From Farysia itapuensis (Eukaryota > Basidiomycota > Ustilaginomycetes > Ustilaginales > Ustilaginaceae): a stretch of DNA of 64,000 bases. Each line of letters starts with the position of its first letter. Positions within the stretch are counted from its first letter, which is position 1. Below are positions 52,550 through 63,185 of this stretch, one piece after another. The notes beneath the pieces are model-generated. The model did not search any database and was not told the DNA's origin. It saw only the letters and a program-made list of their open reading frames with translations. The stretch covers positions 773,610 to 837,609 of the forward strand of contig JALBYC010000004.1 of the NCBI GenBank assembly GCA_023212645.1. The letters run 5' to 3'. The position numbers and the translations under genes were made by a program.

Positions 52550-54244
52550 ATGGACATTGAGGGGTAAGCACGAAATTGGCAGCTGGGCTAAGCGGTCAGG
52601 TTGACTCACGCCTCAATGGTAGATTTCGAAAGGCCGGGTATGCAGCCGTCGACAGTATTTGCGAGTACTATGCTACATTGCAGGAGCGATCCGTATCGGC
52701 ACAGGTAGAGCCTGGCTTTCTGGCTCGCCAATTGCCGTCTTCGGCGCCCGAGGAAGGTGAACCATGGTCCCGTATCGAACAAGACTACCAGAACATCATT
52801 ATGCCTGGTATCACACACTGGTGAGTGGTTCAGAGTCCCTTTGGCCCTAAGCTCTCTTGTCTGACTTGTGCGACGATGCGGGATCTGTAGGCAGCACCCA
52901 AACTTCTACGGCTACTTCCCGTGCAACGCATCTTTCGAGGGTGCCTTGGCAGACCTGTATACAGCAGCTATCAGTAACCCCGGCTTCAACTGGAGCTGCT
53001 CCCCTTCGGTCACGGAGCTAGAAATTCTCATGATGGATTGGATCGCCAACATGCTTGGACTCGATGAAACATTTCTCTCCACAAGCTCATCAGGAACAGG
53101 AGGAGGAATCATCCTGGGCAGCGCGAGTGAGGTTGCTCTTACGGTAGCGATAGCAGCTCGCGAAAGATGTCTCTCTGTGCTTCAGGCTCGCGAACCTGTC
53201 GCTCTCGCTGCCGTGGACGATGCGGCGGATTGGAGAGCACGAACTACGGGCAAGTTGGTGATGTATGGCACAACCCAAACGCACTCTGTTGGCGCAAAGG
53301 CGGCCCTCATCCTCGGACTCGAGTTTCGCGCGCTGACGGTTCTTCGGGAGGACAATTACGCTCTGCGCGGTTCGACGCTACAACAAGCACTGGAAGAGGA
53401 TACCGCGCGGGGTAAGGTGCCCTTTATGCTGATTGCCACTCTGGGCACCACTTCCTCGGGTGCTGTAGACAACCTCAGCGAAGTGATGCCCATCGCTAAT
53501 CAGTACTCTACGCTGTGGGTACACATCGACGCTGCGTACGCGGGCGTAGCGCTTTCGCTTCCGGAATTACGCAACGATCTGCACCTTGATGCGATCAATT
53601 CTACAGACGGAGTGGACTCATTCAGCACAAACCTGCACAAATGGGGGCTAGTGCAATTTGACTGCTCCCCACTGCTGGTGCGCGATCGAGGCCATCTGTC
53701 AAGGGCGCTCACCATTACGCCGGAATTTTTGCGCACAAAGACTGGCGATGCAGGCAGTGTGCTGGATCTACGCAATTTGCAAATCTCGCTTGGTCGACGA
53801 TTCCGCAGCCTCAAGGTCTGGTTCGTACTGCGCTCTTACGGTCTGAGCGGGTTCCGCAAGCATCTGCGGTCGTGTGTCGAGCTCGCACAGATCTTTGAGG
53901 AGAAAATACGAAGCAACGATACGCATAAGCTGTTCGAACTGGTTGCGCCCCCAAGCTGCGCTCTCGTTGTCTTCCGCATCCGTCCACCCACTGCGACTAC
54001 CAATGGGCACTCTGCGGCGTCGGCCCCCTCAGTGGATCTAGATGCACTGAACAGAGCTTTCTGGAACGACCTGCAGGAACTTTCAGCGCACTTTGTCCTC
54101 ACACAGACCACGCTGCCTGACGTCGGATTCTGCATCCGCTTTGTCGTGGGCAGCCCGCAAACTCGGGCAGAGCACGTTGTGAAGACATGGGAGCTGATCT
54201 CTGCTACAGCACACAAAACATGGTTACGCTTTACCGCACAATAG
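52550..54244 (+). CDS. Aromatic-L-amino-acid decarboxylase (PLP, group II)
   Basis: Three exons: a 14-nt first coding exon 52550-52563, then 52623-52820 and 52891-54244; 1566 nt, 521 residues. The N-terminus spliced this way reads MDIEGFRKAGYAAVDSICEY, as in DOPA/tryptophan decarboxylases. HWQHPNFYGYFPCNAS and PSVTELEILMMDWIANMLGL are family signatures; HIDAAYAG carries the PLP-binding Asp and STNLHKWG the Schiff-base Lys (K321). The reaction turns DOPA, tyrosine, tryptophan or phenylalanine into the amine; the substrate is not determined by what I can read. It lies about 7.5 kb from the homogentisate pathway genes. The downstream NIPSNAP gene is convergent, 39 bp away. Confidence 0.92.
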
Positions 54245-54283
54245 AGGTGCATCTTTCAGAATTCTATTGCACCAATTGACCCT

Positions 54284-55171
54284 CTATTTGAGGGGACTGA
54301 AGGGAAGCGGTCGCATGATTTGAGCGTGCATCTTGTCGATGAGTTTGACGGTTTGACTGACGGTGTCGTTCCAGGTCTCGACTTTCCATGCGAGGTCACG
54401 GGTACGTTTGCGTTCTTCCAGCGACGGATACTCCCAGATGTGGAAGACAGTGTGAAGACCTCCGATCTGTGTGAACCAGGCGCCGATGGGCTCGACAAAC
54501 TTGCGACGTGCCTCGAGGCCACGTCTCCAGTGCTGCTCCCACTCGAGCAAGTGACCTGGCTTGAGATGATAGGTGCGGAGCTCGTAGAAGCCGTTGGTAG
54601 TCTGAGGTGGACTGGAGGGCCAGAAGCTGAACTCTTGCGTGAGCCAATTGGAACGATTGGAGAGGAGCGGTCGAATCTGCTGGGTGAATTTTTGGAACTC
54701 TGGATCGTTACGCAATGCCTCTTCAACCTGGTCGTAGCCCGCATACCCGTCATACTCCCAGATATGGTAGAATGTCTCCAAGTCTCCCACGACGACCTCC
54801 CAACTGCCTGTGAGACGCATGGGCAAGCCTTTGTTGGCTAGCTTGGGAAAGTAATCGGCGAGCAAGGCACGATACTCGTCCGCCTTGGCCGGCACGACAT
54901 GCTGCCTCTGAATCTCGTGGATGTACTTGCCGCGTGCTACTTGATTGGAATGTGACTGCGTAGTGACGCCTTCGGCCTTGGCCTTTTCGGAGCCATGAAG
55001 GAGGGACTTGAGCAAACTCTGCTGCTTGGTGGATGCGGCACCCGAATCCTGTTCTGCCAACGCTGCGTGACTGGGGACGATCAAGGTGCGAACAGCACGC
55101 GGAGCCGCAGAGCCAAGTCCGCGTGAGCTGAGCAGACTAGTAGCCCGGAGACATCGACCGGTGAACGACAT
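54284..55171 (-). CDS. NIPSNAP family protein, probably mitochondrial
   Basis: Intronless, 295 residues from ATG 55169-55171. The first 35 residues are rich in Arg, Ser and Leu with no acids (SFTGRCLRATSLLSSRGLGS), a mitochondrial presequence. Two NIPSNAP ferredoxin-like domains follow: one with VVVGDLETFYHIWEYDGYAG, the second with YELRTYHLKPGHLLEWEQHW and HTVFHIWEYPSLEERKRTRD. Animal NIPSNAP1/2 act at mitochondria as mitophagy signals; the fungal role is not known. The divergent neighbour is the eisosome gene, with 300 bp between start codons. Confidence 0.92.
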   Translation of the reverse strand: MSFTGRCLRATSLLSSRGLGSAAPRAVRTLIVPSHAALAEQDSGAASTKQQSLLKSLLHGSEKAKAEGVTTQSHSNQVARGKYIHEIQRQHVVPAKADEYRALLADYFPKLANKGLPMRLTGSWEVVVGDLETFYHIWEYDGYAGYDQVEEALRNDPEFQKFTQQIRPLLSNRSNWLTQEFSFWPSSPPQTTNGFYELRTYHLKPGHLLEWEQHWRRGLEARRKFVEPIGAWFTQIGGLHTVFHIWEYPSLEERKRTRDLAWKVETWNDTVSQTVKLIDKMHAQIMRPLPFSPLK

Positions 55172-55471
55172 CGTGCGCCTGTGAGTGCGTATGGGCGATG
55201 AGTGCAGGCGGGAAGTTGGTGAGTATCAGTGTGAGTCGCTCGAGCCACTCCTTGCTGCACGTGACGTGTGGGGAAGTTGCTATTTTCGTGCGAGTCAGCG
55301 ACGCGAGACAGCGAGCGCGAGTTTGAGTGAGCAGTGAGCCTGAGCACAGCTTCGCCAAGCTCGTCAGTCCGCACAGCCCAAAAGCGTGAATCGTAAATTG
55401 AGTTTGACCTGCAAAATATACAAAATGCGGACAGAAGCGACGTCATTTCCATAAACCATCATCTCCTTGCC

Positions 55472-57673
55472 ATGTCCTTTCTCAAAAAAGTGCAGAACAA
55501 TGTCGCACACACGTCCAAACTGCCTGCTCTGGGGAACCAGGATCGACGCAATCTGCAAGACGTAATCACCACCGAAAAGAGCTTTATCCAGTCCAATAGC
55601 AAGTCAGCCACCGACTTTAAGAAGAACTCTGAAGCACTCAAGACGTGGTGTGCTGAAGAAGGCGAAGACCTCAACGATGTCGTTGGCAAGATCTCCCTGC
55701 TACTAGATCACTACACTGCGTCACAGAATCGACTCAACTCGCACCTGAGCAACGTTCGCCTCCACTTCAAGTCCATCCGTACCCGTGAAGAGACGTATGC
55801 CGAGCTCAAGGCACGCAAACGCTCGCTCGGCTCCGACATTGAAAAGGTCGAACGCAAGCTGAGCAAGATGGGTCCGGAAAACAAGGAATTAATGAAGGTC
55901 ACCTCTCAGCTCAAAGACATGCGTTCCGAAATGGAAAGCCTGCGCATCGAAGTCATGAACGAAGAAGCTGCCATTGGCGACTTCAAGCGTCGCACTGTCA
56001 AAGAGGCTCTGGGCATCAAGGCTGGTGCCATGCTCGAAATGGCCGAGAAAGTCACCATCCTGTCTGAAGCGTCCAAACTGATGCTCGAGGAGCTTTCGCT
56101 TTACCCAACCCAACCGGGCATGCCCCGCGCAGAGTACATGAGCTATGCCAAGACGGAAGCTCTCCTGCACGAAGCAACGCGCAACATTGCCGATGTCGCC
56201 TTTACCCCTGCCGGACCCTCTGCAGGAATCCCTAGATTTGCCGACCACGCCGACACCACGGTGGCAGCGGGCGACCTCAGCCACCAGCACGGCGCAGATA
56301 CGGATGCGTACTACGATGTCCCCACCCATGGCAGTACCAACGATACCCAGCTCGACACCGGCTATAGTCCCGCGACCAATTTGCAGGGCACGAGCCATGA
56401 CGAGCATGACGTGGTGACACGCACCCCCATCTATGCCGCACATGCCTCTCGACCGCAACACAGCGGATTTGAAGCCATGCTCAACGATACAAGCACGGGT
56501 GAATGGGCGGAAACATCCCGTGGTGACGACGACAATGATCGTTCGAGAAATATCAACGGCACTACGGCGCCCGTTTCAGCATCCGCTGCCGCAGCTGCTG
56601 CCATGGCTGCCACTGCCGGCGCTGATCTGAACCAAGTACCTGGTCACCAGGCCGATGCCAACTTGCCCAATAATGGATTCCTCGTGCAGTCCAATACTCC
56701 ATCAAACCCGCAAAACCAGGCTGGCTCGAACCGTAACAGCGCAGACTATCAGAGTGCGCAGGGTGGCCATTCGTCTGGTGCCCACTTTGCTGCCCCAGAC
56801 ATGGCCAATGCCGCTTCTACGCAAAGCCATGCATCTGACGCTTACGACGGATACACCTCTCCCAGCACTCAGCCCCAGGCGCAACCGCAGTCTGTGCCGT
56901 CGATGCCGGCATCGGCCTCCTCGGGAAAGCTGGGCGCTCCGCTCCTGCCTCCTCTCCGCACTGCTACACCGTTGAACGACGCGGGACCGGCTCCGTCCAA
57001 CGACTCGGCTTACTTCCAGTCCATTGGTAGCACGAGAGCAATGCAGGAGGCAATGCGCCAACCTGCTTCGCCCCAAGCTGCCAATCGTGCAGTGTCCTAT
57101 GGCGGTGTTGGCGCTGGCGGTTCTGATGGAGGCAAAAAAGTCACTGCTGCCGCATTCCGTCGTGGCTTCAACAGGAACCCGTCCAATCAGAGTGGTATGG
57201 GTGCGACCAGTCCTTCGGGCCCTGGATCAGCGTACGACTACCACGCTGCCAACCCGCTTCCCATCCCTCCGACCCACGCGGGTTTGACGACTCCACAGCC
57301 ACCGGGAGGCTATACGAACGCGAGCACCCCCGAGACAGACTCGTATCTGTCTCACGGACACGTACAGCCACTCAACATCAACAAACGCCATTCGAACCCG
57401 CACGCTGCCCTCGGCGCCGCCGCTGCCGCTGGCACTCCTGTCATGCTCCAAGGTCGCCGCTACTCGAATGAGAACGATGGACCGTCCGACTTGCATCCAT
57501 ACAACAACCCTGAATCGGCCTCGTCAGAGTCTCCAGCTCCTCCCTACCTCCCCAATCCGCATGCACAGTCCCCCCACCGCACCCCTCAACAACAGTACCA
57601 GCAACAACAACGCTACCCCTCCCAATACGCAGAATACGCTGCACCACCACCCCCCGGCTACGGTTACGCTTGA
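55472..57673 (+). CDS. PIL1: Eisosome BAR-domain protein (Pil1/Lsp1 type) with long disordered tail
   Basis: Intronless, 733 residues. The N-terminal about 240 residues form the Pil1 BAR domain: MSFLKKVQNNVAHTSKLPAL, then LQDVITTEKSFIQSNSKSA, then RRTVKEALGIKAGAMLEMAE. The domain binds PI(4,5)P2 and shapes the furrow-like eisosomes of the plasma membrane. The C-terminal 490 residues are disordered, rich in Ala, Pro, Gln, Ser and Asn, with poly-Ala (ASAAAAAAMAATAGAD) and poly-Gln runs. Yeast Pil1 is 339 residues, so the tail more than doubles it. There is no sign of a second domain in the tail. Confidence 0.93.
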   Translation: MSFLKKVQNNVAHTSKLPALGNQDRRNLQDVITTEKSFIQSNSKSATDFKKNSEALKTWCAEEGEDLNDVVGKISLLLDHYTASQNRLNSHLSNVRLHFKSIRTREETYAELKARKRSLGSDIEKVERKLSKMGPENKELMKVTSQLKDMRSEMESLRIEVMNEEAAIGDFKRRTVKEALGIKAGAMLEMAEKVTILSEASKLMLEELSLYPTQPGMPRAEYMSYAKTEALLHEATRNIADVAFTPAGPSAGIPRFADHADTTVAAGDLSHQHGADTDAYYDVPTHGSTNDTQLDTGYSPATNLQGTSHDEHDVVTRTPIYAAHASRPQHSGFEAMLNDTSTGEWAETSRGDDDNDRSRNINGTTAPVSASAAAAAAMAATAGADLNQVPGHQADANLPNNGFLVQSNTPSNPQNQAGSNRNSADYQSAQGGHSSGAHFAAPDMANAASTQSHASDAYDGYTSPSTQPQAQPQSVPSMPASASSGKLGAPLLPPLRTATPLNDAGPAPSNDSAYFQSIGSTRAMQEAMRQPASPQAANRAVSYGGVGAGGSDGGKKVTAAAFRRGFNRNPSNQSGMGATSPSGPGSAYDYHAANPLPIPPTHAGLTTPQPPGGYTNASTPETDSYLSHGHVQPLNINKRHSNPHAALGAAAAAGTPVMLQGRRYSNENDGPSDLHPYNNPESASSESPAPPYLPNPHAQSPHRTPQQQYQQQQRYPSQYAEYAAPPPPGYGYA

Positions 57674-57882
57674 AACCCCCCCACACCCCCTCCTTAGTGA
57701 CTGCGCCCCATTTCCTCATACCTATGTGCGGCTTCCGGCCCACTTCTCGAAAAGTGATACCACACAGCTCTACTGTACGTGATTCTACTGTGTGTAATTA
57801 TATTGGTGGGTGCGATGAACAAAGGGTCGTGTAAGTGTAGAGGCAGCGGATTGAGCGCGAACGTGGCATTTGAGGAAGAAGG

Positions 57883-59277
57883 TCAGATGTTTTGTCGAAG
57901 CGGTGAGGGGGTGTATTTGGTGTCTAGGGAGGGGGTGGGGGTGTCGTCTGCGCCGAGAGTGGATCCAGCCGTGGGGGTAGAGTTGGAAGCGGACGGTGGG
58001 AGGGGAGGGGTGACTGCTGGTGGGGGGGACGAGGAGGAGTGATCTGCAAAGTAGTTATGAGCCACGGGCGGGTCTGGCAGCGTGTAGGGGCTTGGTGGGA
58101 TAAGCCGCGATCGTGAGGCCGACGGGCTCATAGTCCTACTTTGCGGCCGAGTGCTCGGGGCGGAAAGGCCGGTCTGAGCAAAGTACGAGTCTTCGTGGTG
58201 GGCCGAGCCAAAGGCTTGCGAGGACGAGTGGTGAGCAGGATAGGCCTGTTCGTGGTCTTGATCGTGACGGTATGGCTGCGGTGTGTCGTACGGTACGTGG
58301 TTGAAGAGCACCGACACCGACTCGCCGTAATGACTGCGTCGAATCGTCTCGGCGAGTACGTGCGAGATGTCGATGATCTCGATCTTGGGACATCGCAAGC
58401 GGTTGTAGCTCTGCGGCAATGTGTTGGTGACGATCAACTTCTCCAGTCGTGAGTTGGTGATCCGTTCCAATGCCGGTCCGGAGAGGATGCCATGAGTGAC
58501 AATGGCCAGTACCCTCTCAGCGCCATTTTCTACCAGCTGCTCGGCTGCGAGTTCAAGAGTACCGCACGTGTCGGCCATGTCGTCGACCAGGATGGCCGTC
58601 TTGCCCTGCACGTTTCCAACCAGCACCATTCGAGAGACTTCGTTAGCACGCTTGCGCTCTTTGTGGAACAGGGCAAAGTCGAGCTCGAGTCGATCGGCTA
58701 GCGAAGTGGCACGCTTAGCCCCTCCAGCGTCGGGCGACACAATCACCGCCTTATTCACATCGACCATTTCGCGAATGTACTGCAACGCAGCAGGCTCAGC
58801 ATACAGATTGTCGACGGGCACGTCGAAAAAGCCCTGAATCTGAGATGCGTGCAAGTCCATCGTAATGACGTGGTCACATCCAGCATTTTCGAGCATGTTG
58901 GCAATCAGCTTGGCCGTGATAGGCGCACGAGATTTGTCCTTCTTGTCCTGCCTGGCATAGAAAAAGTGTGGGATAACGGCGGTGATGCGTCTTGCGGAAG
59001 CGGTCTTGCAGGCGTGAATCATGATGAGCAGCTCCATAAGACTCGTGTTGGGCGATGCAGCCGCGCCGGTAGGAGTGGGACAGACACACGAGGTGTTGAT
59101 GATGTAGCAATCGTGCTCGCGGACCGACTCGGCAATGCGTACGATTGACTCGCCAGCCTCATTGCGTGTCACCGTAGCCTTGCCAAGCGGTTGGCCGAGC
59201 CGCTTGGCGATGAGCTGGGCCAGCTCAGGGTGCGAAGTGCCCGAGAAGACCTTGATACCTCGATCCGTAGTCGACAT
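57883..59277 (-). CDS. Ribose-phosphate pyrophosphokinase (PRPP synthetase)
   Basis: Intronless, 464 residues from ATG 59275-59277. The catalytic part covers about 1-325: [40 protein letters not shown], the ATP/ribose-5-P region [20 protein letters not shown] and the PRPP loop [13 protein letters not shown]. It makes PRPP from ribose-5-phosphate and ATP for nucleotide, His and Trp synthesis. The last about 135 residues, from [20 protein letters not shown] on, are disordered and rich in Ser, Pro and His, ending SPLRQNI. Short catalytic forms end near the LFNHVPY element, so this tail is extra. Yeast has several Prs subunits that act together; whether this is the only one here is unknown. Confidence 0.93.
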   Translation of the reverse strand: MSTTDRGIKVFSGTSHPELAQLIAKRLGQPLGKATVTRNEAGESIVRIAESVREHDCYIINTSCVCPTPTGAAASPNTSLMELLIMIHACKTASARRITAVIPHFFYARQDKKDKSRAPITAKLIANMLENAGCDHVITMDLHASQIQGFFDVPVDNLYAEPAALQYIREMVDVNKAVIVSPDAGGAKRATSLADRLELDFALFHKERKRANEVSRMVLVGNVQGKTAILVDDMADTCGTLELAAEQLVENGAERVLAIVTHGILSGPALERITNSRLEKLIVTNTLPQSYNRLRCPKIEIIDISHVLAETIRRSHYGESVSVLFNHVPYDTPQPYRHDQDHEQAYPAHHSSSQAFGSAHHEDSYFAQTGLSAPSTRPQSRTMSPSASRSRLIPPSPYTLPDPPVAHNYFADHSSSSPPPAVTPPLPPSASNSTPTAGSTLGADDTPTPSLDTKYTPSPLRQNI

Positions 59278-59526
59278 GATGGCTGAAGAAGAATTCCGGA
59301 GCAGCCAAATGAGAACTTTTGCGCTTTTTGATGGAGGTACTGAGAGTCTAACAACATCTTTTCGGAACCGACACTAGCATTTGTTAGATTATAAAAGTGC
59401 TGTTGTTAGGGCGCTGTTGGTACAAGAACACCTCCACATGATGAACGCGACTGTCTGGGCTTAGCAAACAAGATTCAAGTGTCCAATTGTGCCGGTACCA
59501 GTGCTCTGGCTTGCTTCAGAACGTTC

Positions 59527-61506
59527 ATGTTCGCGCGCTTGCTTTGCTCACGACCACCAGCATCCGCAGCCCTCCATACCCAAATCCTCACTTTCCATCG
59601 TAGACTACATTCAGCTTTTGTAACAATGGCTCCAAAGAGGAAGACCAAAGCTGAACCAGCGTCTTCCCCGCCTGCTCAGGACGAGGACGAGAAAGCATTG
59701 GATCCCAAGCTCGCCGAACAACCAGACGAGGACTTGGATCAGACTTCGCGCCGGCCGACAAAGCGATACAAAGGCACCGATGTTGACACAAAGGACACCA
59801 CAAAGTGGCATCGGTCTGATTTTAATCCTGCACCGAAAGGACGAAAGGACAATCTGACGCCGCTAAAAGAACTCGAGGATGCCGTCAAGCAACATGCCGA
59901 AGCGAAAAACAGCAGTAAAAACAAAAACGTAATCTACTGGATGCGGATGAAGGATTTACGAGTACACGACAATCGTGCACTTGCTCGAGCCTCGAAGCTG
60001 GCAAAAGACAATGGCGGCCATCTGATCGCGCTACACGTAATCAGTCCCGGTGACTTCCATGCTCACGACCGCAGCCCCCGCCGTATCGACTTTGTGCTAC
60101 GCGCTCTGCGAAGCTTGAAAGAGGACTTCGAGCAGCTCAACATTCCTTTGGTCGTCGTCACCGTCGAACCACGCACCGCCGTTGTGGACAAGATCCTTGA
60201 TCTTTGCGCGCAGTACAAAGTCTCGCATCTCACTGCCAATTATGAATACGAAGTGGACGAGCTCTGGCGCGATATCCGTCTGGTCAAGCAAGCTGACAAG
60301 AACAACCTCTCCATCTCGCTACTCCACGATTGCTACGTTGTGCCGCCCGGCAGAGTGTTGACTAACGACGGTCGGCCTTATTCCGTGTTCAGTCCTTGGA
60401 ACCGCAGGTGGACAGAAGCCATCTCCAAAGACCCGAGTCTGATCGAAGCTTCACCCGACCCGAAAGCCAATGACAAGTCTATACACAGCGACTCGACCCT
60501 CGGCTCCCTGTTCAAGCTGGAAAAGCTAGGCGACGGATTTGGCATCCCCGATCAAGTCAAGGACTTTGAATGTTCCGACCGCGAATACATGGCCAAACTC
60601 TGGCCGGTCGCCGAAGATGCGCCCCGTCGCGTGCTCGATAACTTTATGAAGGGACAAGGCGGTCGTACGGTCCTGGATTCCCCCGCAGACGAACCTGATG
60701 CCAAAAATGTTGGTGGTAATTCAAAAGAGTCTCGTCTTGGTCGATACTCGGAAGGACGCAACCTGCTCAACGAGAACGGCACGAGTCGTATCAGCCCTTA
60801 CCTCGCCGCTGGGCTCGTCTCTCCCCGCGAGTGTCTGCGAAGGACAAAGGAGTTGACTAACAACAAGCTAACCGTCGGACGGGACTCGGGAGCTGCCATG
60901 TGGAATACAGAGATCTCATTCCGCGATTTCTATGGCCATGTCCTTGCTGCTTGGCCCAAAGTATGTATGGGGCACGCCTTCATCAGCAAGTACGAGAATG
61001 TCGTGTGGGAGTATGACGACAAGACGCTAAATGCTTGGAAAGAAGGCCTGACTGGTTATCCCATCGTCGATGCTGCACAGCGTCAGTGCGTCAAACAGGG
61101 GTACATCCACAACAGAGGACGGATGATTTCAGCCATGTTCCTCACCAAGCATCTGCTCCACGACTGGCGTGAGGGTGAACGTCATTTCTCCCGCCACTTT
61201 ATTGACCAGGATTTTGCCTCCAACAACGGTGGCTGGCAGTGGTCTGCATCGACGGGCACAGACCCACAACCATACTTCCGCATCTTCAATCCCCTTGCTC
61301 AATCGGAGAAGTCGGATCCCCAGGGCGACTATATCCGCCACTTTGTCCCAGAACTAAAGAATGTTAAGGGAAAAGCGATTCACGATCCCTTTGGCCGCCT
61401 GTCCAAAGCCGAGTTCGCCAAATTGGGATACCCTGAACCCATCGTCGAACACAAAGCTGCACGTGAACGTGCCCTGCGCAGATACAAAACCCCCGGAGAG
61501 CACTAA
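59527..61506 (+). CDS. PHR1: Class I CPD photolyase (cryptochrome/photolyase family)
   Basis: Intronless. From ATG 59527 it has 659 residues; from ATG 59626, 626. The segment between the two starts (FARLLCSRPPASAALHTQIL, then TFHRRLHSAF) is Arg-rich and acid-free, like a mitochondrial presequence. The second start is followed by APKRKTKAE, a nuclear-localisation-like patch. The photolyase domain begins IYWMRMKDLRVHDNRALARA (antenna-binding), and the FAD domain has RISPYLAAGLVSPRECLRRT, NTEISFRDFYGHVLAAW, GYIHNRGRMISAMFL and GWQWSASTGTDPQPYFRIFN. ASNNGGWQWSASTGTD is the CPD photolyase signature. It repairs UV-induced pyrimidine dimers with blue light. Confidence 0.93.
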   Translation: MFARLLCSRPPASAALHTQILTFHRRLHSAFVTMAPKRKTKAEPASSPPAQDEDEKALDPKLAEQPDEDLDQTSRRPTKRYKGTDVDTKDTTKWHRSDFNPAPKGRKDNLTPLKELEDAVKQHAEAKNSSKNKNVIYWMRMKDLRVHDNRALARASKLAKDNGGHLIALHVISPGDFHAHDRSPRRIDFVLRALRSLKEDFEQLNIPLVVVTVEPRTAVVDKILDLCAQYKVSHLTANYEYEVDELWRDIRLVKQADKNNLSISLLHDCYVVPPGRVLTNDGRPYSVFSPWNRRWTEAISKDPSLIEASPDPKANDKSIHSDSTLGSLFKLEKLGDGFGIPDQVKDFECSDREYMAKLWPVAEDAPRRVLDNFMKGQGGRTVLDSPADEPDAKNVGGNSKESRLGRYSEGRNLLNENGTSRISPYLAAGLVSPRECLRRTKELTNNKLTVGRDSGAAMWNTEISFRDFYGHVLAAWPKVCMGHAFISKYENVVWEYDDKTLNAWKEGLTGYPIVDAAQRQCVKQGYIHNRGRMISAMFLTKHLLHDWREGERHFSRHFIDQDFASNNGGWQWSASTGTDPQPYFRIFNPLAQSEKSDPQGDYIRHFVPELKNVKGKAIHDPFGRLSKAEFAKLGYPEPIVEHKAARERALRRYKTPGEH

Positions 61507-61666
61507 AAACAAATGCTAATGCACCCTTTTTTCCCCTGTTGATTAGAGCGGTGAACGAGTTGGGTGACCCGGAGCGTGAGCAAAAGTGCAATAATGTGTC
61601 GCGGCACTAAATTACCCCGCACTGACAGAACCCGTTTCATTTTTTGGTTTAGCCGTGTTTGACGTG

Positions 61667-61673
61667 TATAAAA
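61667..61673 (+). promoter_or_regulatory. TATA box upstream of homogentisate dioxygenase
   Basis: TATAAAA lies 56-62 bp before the start codon at 61729, a usual distance for a fungal TATA element. Few other genes in the window show one, which would fit an inducible catabolic gene. Confidence 0.5.
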
Positions 61674-61728
61674 CAGACGCATATACCGCTCTCTTTGAAT
61701 CTGCCGTCATTCTCGTACATGCTGAAAG

Positions 61729-63146
61729 ATGACGACTACGAAAGAACTCAAGTACTATCGAGGCTTTGGCAATCACTTCACATCAGAGGCCTTGGCTGAT
61801 AGCCTGCCTAAGCTGGGACATTCTCCGCAGAAGCTGAACCATGGCTTGTACGCCGAGCAGCTCAGTGGCACTGCCTTTACAGCACCTCGTTGCAAGAACC
61901 AGCGTTCGTGGCTGTATCGAATCCGACCTTCGGTGAACCATGAACCCTTCAAGCCGTATGAGCACAGTCGCAGGGTTCTCGGCTCCTTCCATGCACACTC
62001 ACCCGATATCGTAGTCACCCCACAGCAACTGCGCTGGGATCCTCTCGTGCAAGACATTCCCGAGGGTGTCGACTTTGTCGATGGACTGATCACACTCGCC
62101 GGAGCGGGTGATTCCCAGACCAAGAATGGTCTCTCCATCCACACCTACACAGCTAGTGCAGCCATGCACCGCAAGAGCTTCTACAACTCGGACGGTGATC
62201 TGCTCATCGTTCCGCAGCGGGTCACCCTGTTGCTCGTCACCGAGTTTGGCTCGCTCGAAGTGCCTCCTCTCCACATTGCTGTTGTCCAACGCGGGATCAA
62301 GTTCTCGGTACGATTTGCGCAGCCAGAGCAAGTCAGTGCTGCCAAGCCGGCTTTTGGATACGTCTGTGAGGTGTACAAGGGTCACTTTGAGCTGCCCGAC
62401 CTCGGCCCAATCGGTGCCAACGGTCTTGCCAATCCCGAAGACTTTGAGTTCCCCACCGCCGCCTACGAGGATACCGACGACTCATGGCAAGTAGTCAACA
62501 AATTCATGGGCAAGTTCTTCTCGTACAATCAGACCCACTCGCCGTACGACGTAGTCGCCTATTCCGGCAACTATGTTCCCTACCGCTATGATCTGAACAA
62601 GTTCAACACGATTGGGTCGATTAGCTACGACCACCCTGATCCGAGCATTTTCACCGTGCTTACGTGTCCATCGGATTCGCACGGCACCGCCGTGTGCGAC
62701 TTTGTCATCTTCCCTCCGCGCTGGCTTGTCGCCGAAGATACGTTCCGACCGCCTTACTTCCACCGAAACTGCATGTCTGAATTCATGGGCAACATCAAGG
62801 GGGTGTACGATGCCAAAGCTGCCGGCTTCGTCCCTGGTGGTGCAAGTCTCCACTCGTGCAACTCATCTCACGGACCGGACGCCGAGACGTTCGAGAAGGC
62901 ATCCAACGCCCCACTGCAACCCCACAAGGTCGGCGAAGGAAGTATGAGCTTCATGTTTGAGTCAGCTTACCAACTGGCTACCACCAAGTGGGCTATTGAG
63001 TAAGTACACGTTCCCCATTGTGTTTCTGGCGATCTTCTTCTGACCTGAATCTTTTGCCTTTGTGCGCTTTTAGAGAGAGTGGCAAAGTTCAGCAAGACTA
63101 TTGGAAAGCCTGGGCAGGTCTGAAAAAGCACTTTGGCGCACAGTAG
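61729..63146 (+). CDS. HGD: Homogentisate 1,2-dioxygenase
   Basis: Two exons, 61729-62999 and 63074-63146; 1344 nt, 447 residues, with a 74-bp intron near the 3' end. It begins KELKYYRGFGNHFTSEALAD and has GLYAEQLSGTAFTAPR, both family signatures. The iron ligands are H345 and E351 in YFHRNCMSEFMG and H381 in SSHGPDAETFE, matching human H335/E341/H371 at a constant offset of ten; H375 corresponds to the nearby catalytic His. The enzyme opens the ring of homogentisate to maleylacetoacetate in tyrosine and phenylalanine breakdown. The next pathway enzyme but one, fumarylacetoacetase, lies convergently 39 bp downstream. The maleylacetoacetate isomerase is not in this window. Confidence 0.95.
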
Positions 63147-63185
63147 CTCGTATCGCAAATGAATGAATGATCGATTTTGACGTGA

